This document shows, one piece after another, positions 31,669 to 40,728 of a DNA stretch of 64,000 nucleotides. Numbering within the stretch: position 1 is the stretch's first letter; each line of letters begins with the position of its first letter. The stretch comes from Candidatus Poribacteria bacterium (lineage in GTDB: Bacteria; Poribacteria; WGA-4E; WGA-3G). Under the pieces are notes generated by a model. That model was not told where the DNA came from. It did no database searches and saw only the letters and a list, made by a program, of their open reading frames with translations. The stretch lies in assembly GCA_022821725.1 (NCBI GenBank), contig JAJEDB010000043.1, forward strand, positions 1 to 64,000. The letters are read 5' to 3'. Position numbers and translations under genes: made by a program.

Positions 31669-31813
31669 AACTGCCCAGGATTTTTGTAATTTTTGTGATT
31701 TACCATGATAGAATGATGAGAACTCCGATAATTATGGTAAATCTCCCCTCTTATATCGCTGGCACATCAATCATAGTTCAGATTTTAACTGAAAGCCAAA
31801 AAAGGAGTATTTT

Positions 31814-33010
31814 ATGCAAGGTGGGCTGGAACGCGCCACAGGTGAGAAGATGGTCCTCAGCTTCGGTCCGCAACATCCGGCAACGCATGGCACCCTTCGC
31901 ATTGTGTTAGAACTTGATGGCGAATCCGTTCTGAAAGCGACACCACATGCCGGCTACCTGCATACCGGATTTGAGAAACTCGGTGAACACTTGGATTACA
32001 ACCAGTACATCGTTGTAACCGATCGGATGAACTATCTGTCGCCGTTGTCTAACAATTTCGGCTATGTGCTTGCTGTCGAGCAGTTGCTCGACATTGAGGT
32101 TCCAAAGCGGTGTCAATACATCCGTATATTGATGGCGGAACTCTCACGACTCGCAGATCACCTCTTATGGTTGGGAACTGCCGCCTTGGACTTAGGGGCA
32201 TTCTCTGTATTCCTCTATAGTTTCCGAGAACGCGAGAAGTTGTATAGCATTTTTGAAAAGACGACCGGCGCACGGTTGACGACCAGTTACACGCGTATTG
32301 GCGGTGTGCTTCGCGATCTCTATGCTGGGTGTGAAGAAGATGTGCGCGAATTCGTCAATAACTTCCCGAAGGCGTTGAAGGAGACGCATACGCTCCTCAC
32401 ACGAAACCGTATCTGGATGGATCGGACGAAAGGTGTCGGACCCATTTCAGCTGATGATGCCATCGACTACGGATTAACAGGTCCCTGCCTTCGAGCCGCC
32501 GGTGTAGCGCATGATATACGCAAGGCTGAACCGTATTCCAGTTACGATGAGGTCACCTTTGATGTGCCAGTTGGAACGAATGGTGATGCCTACGATCGCT
32601 ACCTTGTCCGGATGGAGGAGATGATCCAGAGTTGCGGTATCGTTAGCCAAGTCTTGGATAACATGCCTGACGGACCGGTCAACGTTGAGAATAATAAGAT
32701 CACGATGCCGAATAAATCGGATGCTTACGGGCATATTGAGGGTTTAATCCATCACTTTAAGGTTGTCATGGATGGACACGGTGTCGAAACGCCAAAGGGT
32801 GAGCATTATTGTGCAACCGAGTCCCCGAACGGCGAACTCGGATTTTATATTCTCAGTGATGGCAGCGGCACGGCTTATCGCATCCGCATCCGTCCACCGA
32901 GTCTTTTGCACTTCCAAGCACTCCCCCACATGTTAGAGGGCGGAATGGTTTCCGATACCGTGGCCGTCTTGGGAAGTTTGAATGTTATTGCCGGAGAGTT
33001 GGATCGCTAA
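31814..33010 (+). CDS. nuoD: NADH-quinone oxidoreductase subunit D
   Basis: LSFGPQHPATHGTLRIVLELDGE; HTGFEKLGEHLDYNQYI; RIRPPSLLHFQALPHMLEGG. Confidence 0.95.
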   Translation: MQGGLERATGEKMVLSFGPQHPATHGTLRIVLELDGESVLKATPHAGYLHTGFEKLGEHLDYNQYIVVTDRMNYLSPLSNNFGYVLAVEQLLDIEVPKRCQYIRILMAELSRLADHLLWLGTAALDLGAFSVFLYSFREREKLYSIFEKTTGARLTTSYTRIGGVLRDLYAGCEEDVREFVNNFPKALKETHTLLTRNRIWMDRTKGVGPISADDAIDYGLTGPCLRAAGVAHDIRKAEPYSSYDEVTFDVPVGTNGDAYDRYLVRMEEMIQSCGIVSQVLDNMPDGPVNVENNKITMPNKSDAYGHIEGLIHHFKVVMDGHGVETPKGEHYCATESPNGELGFYILSDGSGTAYRIRIRPPSLLHFQALPHMLEGGMVSDTVAVLGSLNVIAGELDR

Positions 33011-33025
33011 AATAGAGAGAATGAA

Positions 33026-33382
33026 ATGAAAGAGAATGAATTGAATCTCAGCGGCATTATGCTTTTCGTCAAAGACATGAAAACTGTCATAGCGTTTTAC
33101 AGGGATGTCATCGGATTGACGCCTGACGAAGATCAACCGTTCCCAGAACACCGCTTTTTTCGCTTTAACGCGGGTGATTGCACCTTGTGCCTCCATAGCG
33201 CGAGCAAACCCAACGAAGGCAGACAGAAACTCATGTTTCACGTTGAAAGCGTGAGTGCCATTCATCAGCACATAAAATCGAAAGGGAAGCGATTACGGAA
33301 ACTTGAGAACGACGAGGGGCATGCCATTTTCGATATCCGCGATCCAGAAGGCAACCGTATTCAGTTTTACGGGAAATACTAA
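33026..33382 (+). CDS. VOC/glyoxalase-fold protein
   Basis: MLFVKDMKTVIAFYRDVIGLTPDED...FDIRDPEGNRIQFYGKY. Confidence 0.8.
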   Translation: MKENELNLSGIMLFVKDMKTVIAFYRDVIGLTPDEDQPFPEHRFFRFNAGDCTLCLHSASKPNEGRQKLMFHVESVSAIHQHIKSKGKRLRKLENDEGHAIFDIRDPEGNRIQFYGKY

Positions 33383-33555
33383 TTTCGATATAACAGGAGA
33401 GGATACAACAGAAGAAGAAGTGAAAGATCTTGCTGGCACCTGTTACTTCACTTCTAATCCGCAGTATTTACAGTTAGTGTTTCGGCGGACCTCGTTAGAA
33501 ATACTTCATTCTCTTTTTGAGAAGATTTACTCGCGGAGGCAAAGGACTACTACAG

Positions 33556-34026
33556 ATGTTTAAAAGTGTATGGATTCAGGGTTTGGTCGCTCTGATGATT
33601 CTTTTGGGCTCTGGTATAGTGTTTTCTCAAGCACAACTACCAATAACACCTACTGCAACGGTGAAAACTGTATTCATAGGACTTCCCAAAACAGGTACGG
33701 CTTTCAGTGGAACGGAAGATGCAAAACTTCTAAAGTTATCGCATGAGCGGGCAAAGAAACTTGATTGCGTCATAATCAAGAAGGGCGATAAATATTTTTG
33801 GACATCTCGTGATGATCACGAAGTAGAAAAAATTGTTGGAGGTGCTTTCATTACGTTTAGAAGATTAGATCGTCCTGATTATGTCAGAATTGTTAACCCG
33901 GATTTAAAAAGAAGTGCTGCACTATTGGACGAGGCTGCGGAAAAGTTTGACTATGTTGAGCATATAACGATTAACTTAACCAGTTTAACTTATTACGGAT
34001 CAGCAATAAAATATCAACCTGACTGA
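33556..34026 (+). CDS. Secreted hypothetical protein
   Basis: Signal peptide GLVALMILLGSGIVFSQAQ; no recognised domain. Confidence 0.55.
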   Translation: MFKSVWIQGLVALMILLGSGIVFSQAQLPITPTATVKTVFIGLPKTGTAFSGTEDAKLLKLSHERAKKLDCVIIKKGDKYFWTSRDDHEVEKIVGGAFITFRRLDRPDYVRIVNPDLKRSAALLDEAAEKFDYVEHITINLTSLTYYGSAIKYQPD

Positions 34027-34051
34027 TTCAGATCCATTCAATTTATAACCA

Positions 34052-34285
34052 ATGTACTTTGAAATCATTGGCACAATCGAAAACATTGAAACGATTGCCG
34101 TGGGTGGACGAATCCGTGAAATTCAAAGGCTTCGTAAACAATATGGTTCTGGAAGATGGCGGAAGCTTAAAGGTATTGCCTATATTCGCCTGACGAAAGG
34201 TAGTATTCGGAGAGCAGAGATTCATTGGTATGAAGCTCATGGAATTGGTAAAAAGAAGATGAAAATCAAACGATTTCTGGACTAA
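34052..34285 (+). CDS. Small basic conserved protein (first of a two-gene pair)
   Basis: IENIETIAVGGRIREIQRLRKQYGSGRWRKLKGIAYIRL...AEIHWYEAHGIGKKKMKIKRFL; I recall a similar small family in other bacteria. Confidence 0.65.
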   Translation: MYFEIIGTIENIETIAVGGRIREIQRLRKQYGSGRWRKLKGIAYIRLTKGSIRRAEIHWYEAHGIGKKKMKIKRFLD

Positions 34286-34289
34286 AATT

Positions 34290-34520
34290 ATGAAAAAAAA
34301 ACTATTAGAAACCCAATTCGTGCTTTGCATCGAAAATAGAGACTGTGAGGACATAGAGAAGCGGAAATTCTACCAACTTTTGCCTGACGTAGAAGCGGCT
34401 CGCGAGGGATATCTGCGAGTTGTTGATGAATCTCAGGAAGACTATCTGTATCCTGAATCTTATTTCATTTTTGTTGAACTGCCTCGCAAAGTACAGGAGG
34501 CATTTGTAGCAGCAGATTAA
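34290..34520 (+). CDS. Small acidic conserved protein (second of the pair)
   Basis: QFVLCIENRDCEDIEKRKFYQLLPD...GYLRVVDESQEDYLYPESYFIFVELP. Confidence 0.65.
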   Translation: MKKKLLETQFVLCIENRDCEDIEKRKFYQLLPDVEAAREGYLRVVDESQEDYLYPESYFIFVELPRKVQEAFVAAD

Positions 34521-34638
34521 TATCAGCAAAATGTTACACTTTTCGCCAAATTATTATTTTTTTTCACCGCGGGAGATCAGAAAAAATGACCTTGAACCCT
34601 TACGGTCCCTGGGTTTTATATGCCTAACCTCTGCAAGG

Positions 34639-34664
34639 AAAATGTTACACAAGTGTAACATTTT
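34639..34664. promoter_or_regulatory. Perfect dyad AAAATGTTACAC-AA-GTGTAACATTTT upstream of nuoE
   Basis: 12-bp perfect arms; identical 12-mer half-site also at 34528-34539. Confidence 0.6.
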
Positions 34665-34688
34665 TGGAGAATTTTAAGGAAAACATAG

Positions 34689-35207
34689 ATGTCAGATGAA
34701 CTCATTCAAATCGAAACGCCTTTCGCGTTTAATGAAGAAAATCAACGCGAATTCGACGCGTTGATAGGACGGTACCCCGTTAAAGAAGCGGCGATGCTCC
34801 CAACCCTTCATCTTGCGCAAAGGCAAGCAGGGTACATCACCCCTGCCGTCATGAAGTATGTCGCAGAGCAACTTGAAGTCTCTGTGATGAAGGTCAAGGA
34901 TGTCGTTACTTTCTATCCGATGTTCTTTGAGGAACCGGTCGGTGAGTACGTGATTCGGGTATGCCATACGTTGCCTTGTGCGTTGCGAGATTGTAAAGGC
35001 GTTTTGGACCATCTTAAGACGAAGTTGGACACGGATGTTGCTGCTGAAACCAATCTCGCCAAAGGCACAACCCCTGATGGGAAGTTCACGCTCATGAAAG
35101 TGGAATGCCTTGCCTCATGTGATGTCGCTCCTGTTATCATGGTGAATGACGATTTGCATAAGAATTTAACCCCGGAAAAAATTGATGAAATCATAGATAA
35201 TCTGTAG
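34689..35207 (+). CDS. nuoE: NADH-quinone oxidoreductase subunit E
   Basis: AMLPTLHLAQRQAGYITPAVMKYVAEQLEV; RVCHTLPCALRDCKGVLDHL; KVECLASCDVAPVIMVND. Confidence 0.94.
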   Translation: MSDELIQIETPFAFNEENQREFDALIGRYPVKEAAMLPTLHLAQRQAGYITPAVMKYVAEQLEVSVMKVKDVVTFYPMFFEEPVGEYVIRVCHTLPCALRDCKGVLDHLKTKLDTDVAAETNLAKGTTPDGKFTLMKVECLASCDVAPVIMVNDDLHKNLTPEKIDEIIDNL

Positions 35208-35217
35208 AGGAGATAGT

Positions 35218-36693
35218 ATGGTAGAAGAAAGACGAATTCTCTACGAGCATCTGGATGTGCCTGATATTAACACGTTCGATGTCTTTCGGCAATACGACGG
35301 TTACACCCGCTTTGAAAAGGCAATCACGGAATATCAACCAGACGATATCGCAAAAATGGTGATGGATTCCGGGTTGAAGGGTAGAGGCGGTGCCGGATTT
35401 TCGACAGGCTTGAAATGGAGTTTCGTTCCAAGAGACATAAAACCGTGTTATCTCTGTTGCAATGCCGACGAAAGTGAACCAGGGACGTTTAGTAATCGCT
35501 ACGTTTTGGAAAAGAATCCACACCTATTGATTGAGGGTATCCTGATTTGCTGCTATGCAATGGGCATTGAGACGACGTATGTCTACATTCGCGGTGAATT
35601 CACACTCGGGAAAAAGATGCTGGATGCCGCTATCAAAGAAGCTTACGAGAAGGGATACCTCGGCAAAGACATCCGTGGCACGGGTCTCAACATCGACATC
35701 TATACACACCCAGGTGCCGGTGCCTATATCTGTGGCGAGGAGACGGGACTCATTGAATCGCTTGAGGGCAAACGTGGGCAACCGCGGAACAAGCCTCCGT
35801 TCCCTGCTGTTGAAGGCGTATTTGGAAAACCCACCGTCGTTCAGAATGTCGAGACGTTGTGTAACCTGCCTTTCATCGTTGGCAACGGCGTTGAATGGTA
35901 TACCCAGATGGGACCGACGTATGCCGATACGCGCGCGAATCCACCGACACCCGACCCCAACACAGGCACGAAGCTTTATTGCATCAGTGGCGATGTTAAC
36001 GAACCCGGTGTTTATGAGCTCGATCTCGGTTTGACCTGTTCAGAACTCATTGAGGTCGCAGGTGGACTGCGCGGCGAAGAGGTGAAAGCAGTTATCCCTG
36101 GTGGGAGTTCCGCACCGATTTTAACACACTACGAGTTGGACACGCGACTGGACTTTACCTCGCTCACGCTTGCTAAGTCAATGCTCGGCTCCGGGGGCAT
36201 CATTGTCATGAACGAGACCCGGAACATCGTCGATTGCCTGCTCAATATCATGAAGTTCTATGCCCATGAATCGTGTGGACAGTGTACGCCGTGCCGTTGG
36301 GGAACCCCGTGGGTGCGAGATATTGTGCAACGGATCGCCGATGGAGATGGGCGAAAAAGCACGATGACACGTCCTAAATTCGGTGTCGCTGAAAATGGTA
36401 GATGGGGTGATACCGGTGAGACAGAAGAGATCTACGAGGACTTAGATTTGCTGGAAAGTGTCGCCAATAACATTGCGAATGTGGATACAATGACGTGGAA
36501 TACGATTTGTGTCTTTGGCATCGCAGTTTCCTGGCCTGCTGTGAGTTATCTGCGCAAGTTCCGACCCGAATTTGAAGCCGCTATCCGAGAAGGGAAACTT
36601 GTCACGCTACCTGTTGCTGAGGCGACTGTCCCACCGGAAGAAAATTACGCGTATCAACAGCGGTTTATTCCGAAGGAGTTCGCTGACCTATAA
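35218..36693 (+). CDS. nuoF: NADH-quinone oxidoreductase subunit F
   Basis: SGLKGRGGAGFSTGLKWSF; CNADESEPGTF; ESCGQCTPCRWGT; NTICVFG. Confidence 0.95.
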   Translation: MVEERRILYEHLDVPDINTFDVFRQYDGYTRFEKAITEYQPDDIAKMVMDSGLKGRGGAGFSTGLKWSFVPRDIKPCYLCCNADESEPGTFSNRYVLEKNPHLLIEGILICCYAMGIETTYVYIRGEFTLGKKMLDAAIKEAYEKGYLGKDIRGTGLNIDIYTHPGAGAYICGEETGLIESLEGKRGQPRNKPPFPAVEGVFGKPTVVQNVETLCNLPFIVGNGVEWYTQMGPTYADTRANPPTPDPNTGTKLYCISGDVNEPGVYELDLGLTCSELIEVAGGLRGEEVKAVIPGGSSAPILTHYELDTRLDFTSLTLAKSMLGSGGIIVMNETRNIVDCLLNIMKFYAHESCGQCTPCRWGTPWVRDIVQRIADGDGRKSTMTRPKFGVAENGRWGDTGETEEIYEDLDLLESVANNIANVDTMTWNTICVFGIAVSWPAVSYLRKFRPEFEAAIREGKLVTLPVAEATVPPEENYAYQQRFIPKEFADL

Positions 36694-36708
36694 GGAAAAA
36701 ATTTAAAA

Positions 36709-38370
36709 ATGGCATTTGTTAAACTGAATGACCTTGAGATAGAGGTTGAAGATGGAACGAATGTAGTCGAGGCAGCAAGGCAACACGGTATTGAAGTCCC
36801 TCACTACTGTTATCACCAAGGGTTGAGCCGTCCAGCGAATTGCAGAATGTGTCTCGTTGAACCGCATGTCTTCTTCCCACCTGCTGGCGCAATCGTCCCG
36901 GATCGACAACTCGCAACCGGGTGTACCACGGTGTTGAGAACGGCACCGCCCGATAGAAAACTTGATGGGAAATACGACTTTATTGTCCGCACAGATAGCG
37001 AGCGCGTCAAAAAGGCACGCGCGGACATATTGGAATTTCTGCTTGTGCATCACCCACTTGATTGCCCCGTCTGTGATCAGGCTGGTGAATGCGATTTGCA
37101 AGACTACTCACATCGACATGGACATGATAAGAGTCGCTATCTTGAGGTCAAAAACGTTCCACCTAAGAAAGACTTGGGGCCTGATGTATTGCTCTACGCG
37201 ACACGCTGCGTTGTCTGCACCCGGTGTATCCGATTTGCTGACGAGGTTTCTGGAACGGGGGAATTGGGCTTAGTTCACCGCGGCTCCCACGATGAAATTG
37301 ATATCCCACGCAGCCACGAGGGTGTTCCCCTGCAGGTACTGGATAACAAATTGGCAGGAAATGTTGTTGATATCTGTCCCGTTGGGGCATTGATTAGCAA
37401 AGACTTCCTGTTCAAGTCGCGTCCATGGTTCTTGGAGAAAGCGAATAGCGTCTGTTCAGGATGTAGTGTCGGTTGCAATATCACCGTAGAATATAAAGCC
37501 GACGGTGTTTACAGACTCAAGCCGCGCTTCCACGAAGACATCAACCAACATTGGATGTGCGACGACGGTCGCCTCGGTTACCACTATGTTAACAGCGATG
37601 ACCGGCTCCAACTTCCCCTTAAACGGGTTGACGACGCTCTCACGCCAACACATTGGGCAGATGCCTTAGCGACGATTACAGAAAAATTGTCGGAAATAGA
37701 AACTGAAGATATTGTTGTTATCGGCTCTGCACAGGGCACCAATGAAGACAACTACGTCTTACAGCAGTTCGCGCATGATGTCCTGAAAACAACACAGTTG
37801 GGACTCTTTGGACATCTGCCCGGTGAAGCACACAAGTTCCCACAATTTACAATTGAAGCCGACAAGAATCCAAACACGGCAGGGGCACGAACGATACTCG
37901 GTTCCACGAATGGCAACACCGTTTTAGAGGGTGATGCGCTTTGGGAAAAGGTATCAAGTGCCAAAGTCGTCTACCTCGTGAGTGGTGCACCGGAACGTCC
38001 TCTTGAAGATGCTGAAAAAGCTGCATTGGAGAGTGTCGATTTCCTTATTGTGCAAGATGTTTTGCCTTCAGAAGTAACCCAGTTCGCTGATGTCGTCCTA
38101 CCCGGAACAACCTTCGCAGAGAAAGATGGCACCTTCACCAACTCTACAGGGTGGGTGCAGCGGATTCGTAAGACGATTGATCCGCCGGGCGAAGCACGTG
38201 TGGATTGGGAAATTACGCAGCAGCTTGCTAAGCAGTTGGGCGGCGAGATGAACTATCACTTTGCGGGTGAAATCGCATTGGAAATTGCTGAGAATGTACC
38301 GGGCTATGCTGATGCAACACATCAAAAAATTGGAGATGCGGGGATTAAGTTAGCAGACAGCACTCAGTAA
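36709..38370 (+). CDS. nuoG: NADH-quinone oxidoreductase subunit G (short molybdopterin-like region)
   Basis: 2Fe-2S CRMCLVE; DCPVCDQAGECDLQDYSHRHG; ATRCVVCTRCIRFADEVSGTGELG. Confidence 0.93.
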   Translation: MAFVKLNDLEIEVEDGTNVVEAARQHGIEVPHYCYHQGLSRPANCRMCLVEPHVFFPPAGAIVPDRQLATGCTTVLRTAPPDRKLDGKYDFIVRTDSERVKKARADILEFLLVHHPLDCPVCDQAGECDLQDYSHRHGHDKSRYLEVKNVPPKKDLGPDVLLYATRCVVCTRCIRFADEVSGTGELGLVHRGSHDEIDIPRSHEGVPLQVLDNKLAGNVVDICPVGALISKDFLFKSRPWFLEKANSVCSGCSVGCNITVEYKADGVYRLKPRFHEDINQHWMCDDGRLGYHYVNSDDRLQLPLKRVDDALTPTHWADALATITEKLSEIETEDIVVIGSAQGTNEDNYVLQQFAHDVLKTTQLGLFGHLPGEAHKFPQFTIEADKNPNTAGARTILGSTNGNTVLEGDALWEKVSSAKVVYLVSGAPERPLEDAEKAALESVDFLIVQDVLPSEVTQFADVVLPGTTFAEKDGTFTNSTGWVQRIRKTIDPPGEARVDWEITQQLAKQLGGEMNYHFAGEIALEIAENVPGYADATHQKIGDAGIKLADSTQ

Positions 38371-38395
38371 AAAGAGTGGATTTTGGAAACGTTAA

Positions 38396-38492
38396 AACCA
38401 AATTGTAGCCTGCAACAACGGTGCAGGCGGATATAGGGAAGGCGCGTTAGAGTCAGCACCTACGTTCTTTCTCCGCAAGGAATATTTAAAAT
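38396..38492 (+). repeat. Dispersed leader element copy C, ends at nuoH ATG
   Basis: GCCTGCA-N7-TGCAGGC stem (38408-38428); CTCCGCAAGGAATATTTAAAAT then ATG. Confidence 0.85.
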
Positions 38493-39677
38493 ATGGAAAA
38501 TTTCCCTCTCGTTTTAATCATCAGTTCAATCGTCAAGATTCTCATCATTGTGCATCTGCTGCTGATTGGCGTGATGATAATGATCTGGGCGGAACGGCGG
38601 GTGAGCGGATGGATGCAGGATCGGTTGGGACCCAACCGGGTTGGTCCCCAAGGACTCCTCCAACCTGTTGCAGATGGGCTTAAGTTTCTGTTTAAAGAAG
38701 ACCTCATCCCAGATCACGTGGATAAGCCGCTGTATGTGATGGCACCCGCGATGTTGTTAGTCCCAGCACTTGTGGCGGTCGCAGTCGTGCCATTTGGGAG
38801 CGCTATTACGGTATTTGGGCATGAAATACCGCTCCAGATTGCAGATATCAACATCGGTATCCTATATATATTGGCGATAACGTCCCTTGGGGTCTATGGT
38901 GTTGTGCTGGGGGCATGGGCATCTAACAACAAGTATTCCCTTCTGGGGGGTCTACGTTCTTCTGCGCAGATGATTAGTTACGAGCTAACGCTCGGATTGG
39001 GTATTATCGGAATACTGATGCTAACGAGTTCTCTCAGTCTTCGGACAATCGCAGTAGAACAAGGTGCCTATCCGTGGCAGTGGAATTTCCTGATTCACTT
39101 TCCGGCATTTCTGGCGTTTACAACAGCGATGTTCGCAGAAACCAACCGATTGCCCTTTGACCTCGCTGAAGCGGAACAGGAGCTTGTCGCAGGCTATCAC
39201 ACCGAATACAGTAGCATGAAATTCGCAATGTTTTTTATGGCTGAATATATGAACATGATTGTTGGGTCTGCCGTGACAGTGACGCTCTTCTTAGGAGGAT
39301 GGCATTTCTTCGGTTTAGAAAATATGGGCGGTCCTGTATGGAGCGGACTGATCTCGTTCGGTATCTTTTTTGTCAAAACAGCGATTTTCCTGTTCGTGTT
39401 TATCTGGGTGCGTTGGACGCTCCCGCGGTTCCGCTACGACCAACTCATGAACTTCGGTTGGAAATTCCTGTTGCCTGTCGCTTTGACTTCAATTGTCGTA
39501 ACCGGCATTTTATGGATAACGACCAACTCTCGCCTCATTGTGGGTATTGGTAATGTCGTCTCCGCGTTTATTGTTGTATCCATTGTCGCAAGTCTCCTTG
39601 TAATGAAGACGCCTAAACCGGCAATCCAAGATAGCGACAATCGGCTCACACCGTCCGCTCTCGACGCAATAGAATAG
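38493..39677 (+). CDS. nuoH: NADH-quinone oxidoreductase subunit H
   Basis: WAERRVSGWMQDRLGPNRVGPQGLLQPVADGLKFLFKED; FAETNRLPFDLAEAEQELVAGYHTEYS. Confidence 0.96.
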   Translation: MENFPLVLIISSIVKILIIVHLLLIGVMIMIWAERRVSGWMQDRLGPNRVGPQGLLQPVADGLKFLFKEDLIPDHVDKPLYVMAPAMLLVPALVAVAVVPFGSAITVFGHEIPLQIADINIGILYILAITSLGVYGVVLGAWASNNKYSLLGGLRSSAQMISYELTLGLGIIGILMLTSSLSLRTIAVEQGAYPWQWNFLIHFPAFLAFTTAMFAETNRLPFDLAEAEQELVAGYHTEYSSMKFAMFFMAEYMNMIVGSAVTVTLFLGGWHFFGLENMGGPVWSGLISFGIFFVKTAIFLFVFIWVRWTLPRFRYDQLMNFGWKFLLPVALTSIVVTGILWITTNSRLIVGIGNVVSAFIVVSIVASLLVMKTPKPAIQDSDNRLTPSALDAIE

Positions 39678-39688
39678 GAGGCATGCTT

Positions 39689-40219
39689 ATGAATGCAGAA
39701 CAGATTCTATTTATTCTCTTTGGAGCGGTCTCGCTGATTGGCGCGATTGCTGTCATCTCGTTTCGACATCCGATTTATAGCGCGCTTTCGCTTATTGTAA
39801 CGTTCTTTGCACAAGCGGGGCTTTTCGTCCTGTTGGGTGCACATTTCGTCGCGGCTGTCCAAGTCATCGTCTACGCCGGCGCGATTATGGTCCTATTCCT
39901 CTTTGTGATTATGCTCTTGAACTTGGGGACACTCTCGGTGAAAGGGGCTATTGGAACGAAACTGAAGGGATTCGCTATTATTTTAGGCATCCTTCTTGCC
40001 GCCGAAGGCATTTACATCGCAATGAATGCCCTGAATGACACCGCAGTGGCATCGGCAGAACCTGCAGCGATAACGACAACCACTTATGACATTGGTGAGC
40101 TCTTGTTCAGCAAGTACCTCTTACCTTTTGAAGTTACCTCGCTTATCTTGTTAGCGGCATTGATCGGCGTTATCGTCTTGGTCAAACGCGATAGTCAAGA
40201 AGAAAACCAAAATCGGTAA
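39689..40219 (+). CDS. nuoJ: NADH-quinone oxidoreductase subunit J
   Basis: FRHPIYSALSLIVTFFAQAGLFVLLGAHFVAAVQVIVYAGAIMVLFLFVIMLLNL. Confidence 0.93.
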   Translation: MNAEQILFILFGAVSLIGAIAVISFRHPIYSALSLIVTFFAQAGLFVLLGAHFVAAVQVIVYAGAIMVLFLFVIMLLNLGTLSVKGAIGTKLKGFAIILGILLAAEGIYIAMNALNDTAVASAEPAAITTTTYDIGELLFSKYLLPFEVTSLILLAALIGVIVLVKRDSQEENQNR

Positions 40220-40249
40220 CCAGTAGGTGAGTGTTATCTTCCTAACTTC

Positions 40250-40343
40250 AAAAACATAGCCCATAACGTAGTGGAGGGCGGATTTGAGAAAGGCACGTTA
40301 AAGTCCAAACTCATGCCGTTTAACCGCAAGGAAAGTTAAAAGT
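40250..40343 (+). repeat. Dispersed leader element copy D, ends at nuoK ATG
   Basis: GCCC-N13-GGGC stem (40259-40279); ACCGCAAGGAAAGTTAAAAGT then ATG. Confidence 0.85.
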
Positions 40344-40643
40344 ATGTCATTAGAGTATTATCTCGTATTGAGTGCACTCCTGTTTACAACGGGAGTCATC
40401 GGGGTCCTCATCCGCAGGAACGCAATTATCATCTTTATGTGTATCGAACTGATGCTGAATGCGGCGAACCTCGCCTTTGTAGCCATCAGTCGGAGTCTCG
40501 GTGAGGCAACGGGACAGGTGTTCGTTTTCTTTGTAATGACTGTCGCCGCTGCTGAGGTCGCGATTGGACTCGCAATTATCGTGAGCGTCTTCAAACATCG
40601 ACAGACGATTAATGTGGATGAAGTTAATTCGTTGAAGGGCTAA
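40344..40643 (+). CDS. nuoK: NADH-quinone oxidoreductase subunit K
   Basis: [42 protein letters not shown]...[20 protein letters not shown]. Confidence 0.95.
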   Translation: MSLEYYLVLSALLFTTGVIGVLIRRNAIIIFMCIELMLNAANLAFVAISRSLGEATGQVFVFFVMTVAAAEVAIGLAIIVSVFKHRQTINVDEVNSLKG

Positions 40644-40728
40644 GCAAAATTGGCTATCAGTTAAAGAAGATTCTGATGTGCGTCACAAATCTCTGACTGA
40701 ATACCTCGAACCCATAGAAGGATAAAAA

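Noticed and set aside
33303-33563. 86-aa plus-strand ORF overlapping the VOC gene and the next intergenic gap
   Set aside because: Out-of-frame overlap with the VOC gene and no recognisable features; the start of the next gene at 33556 explains the region better
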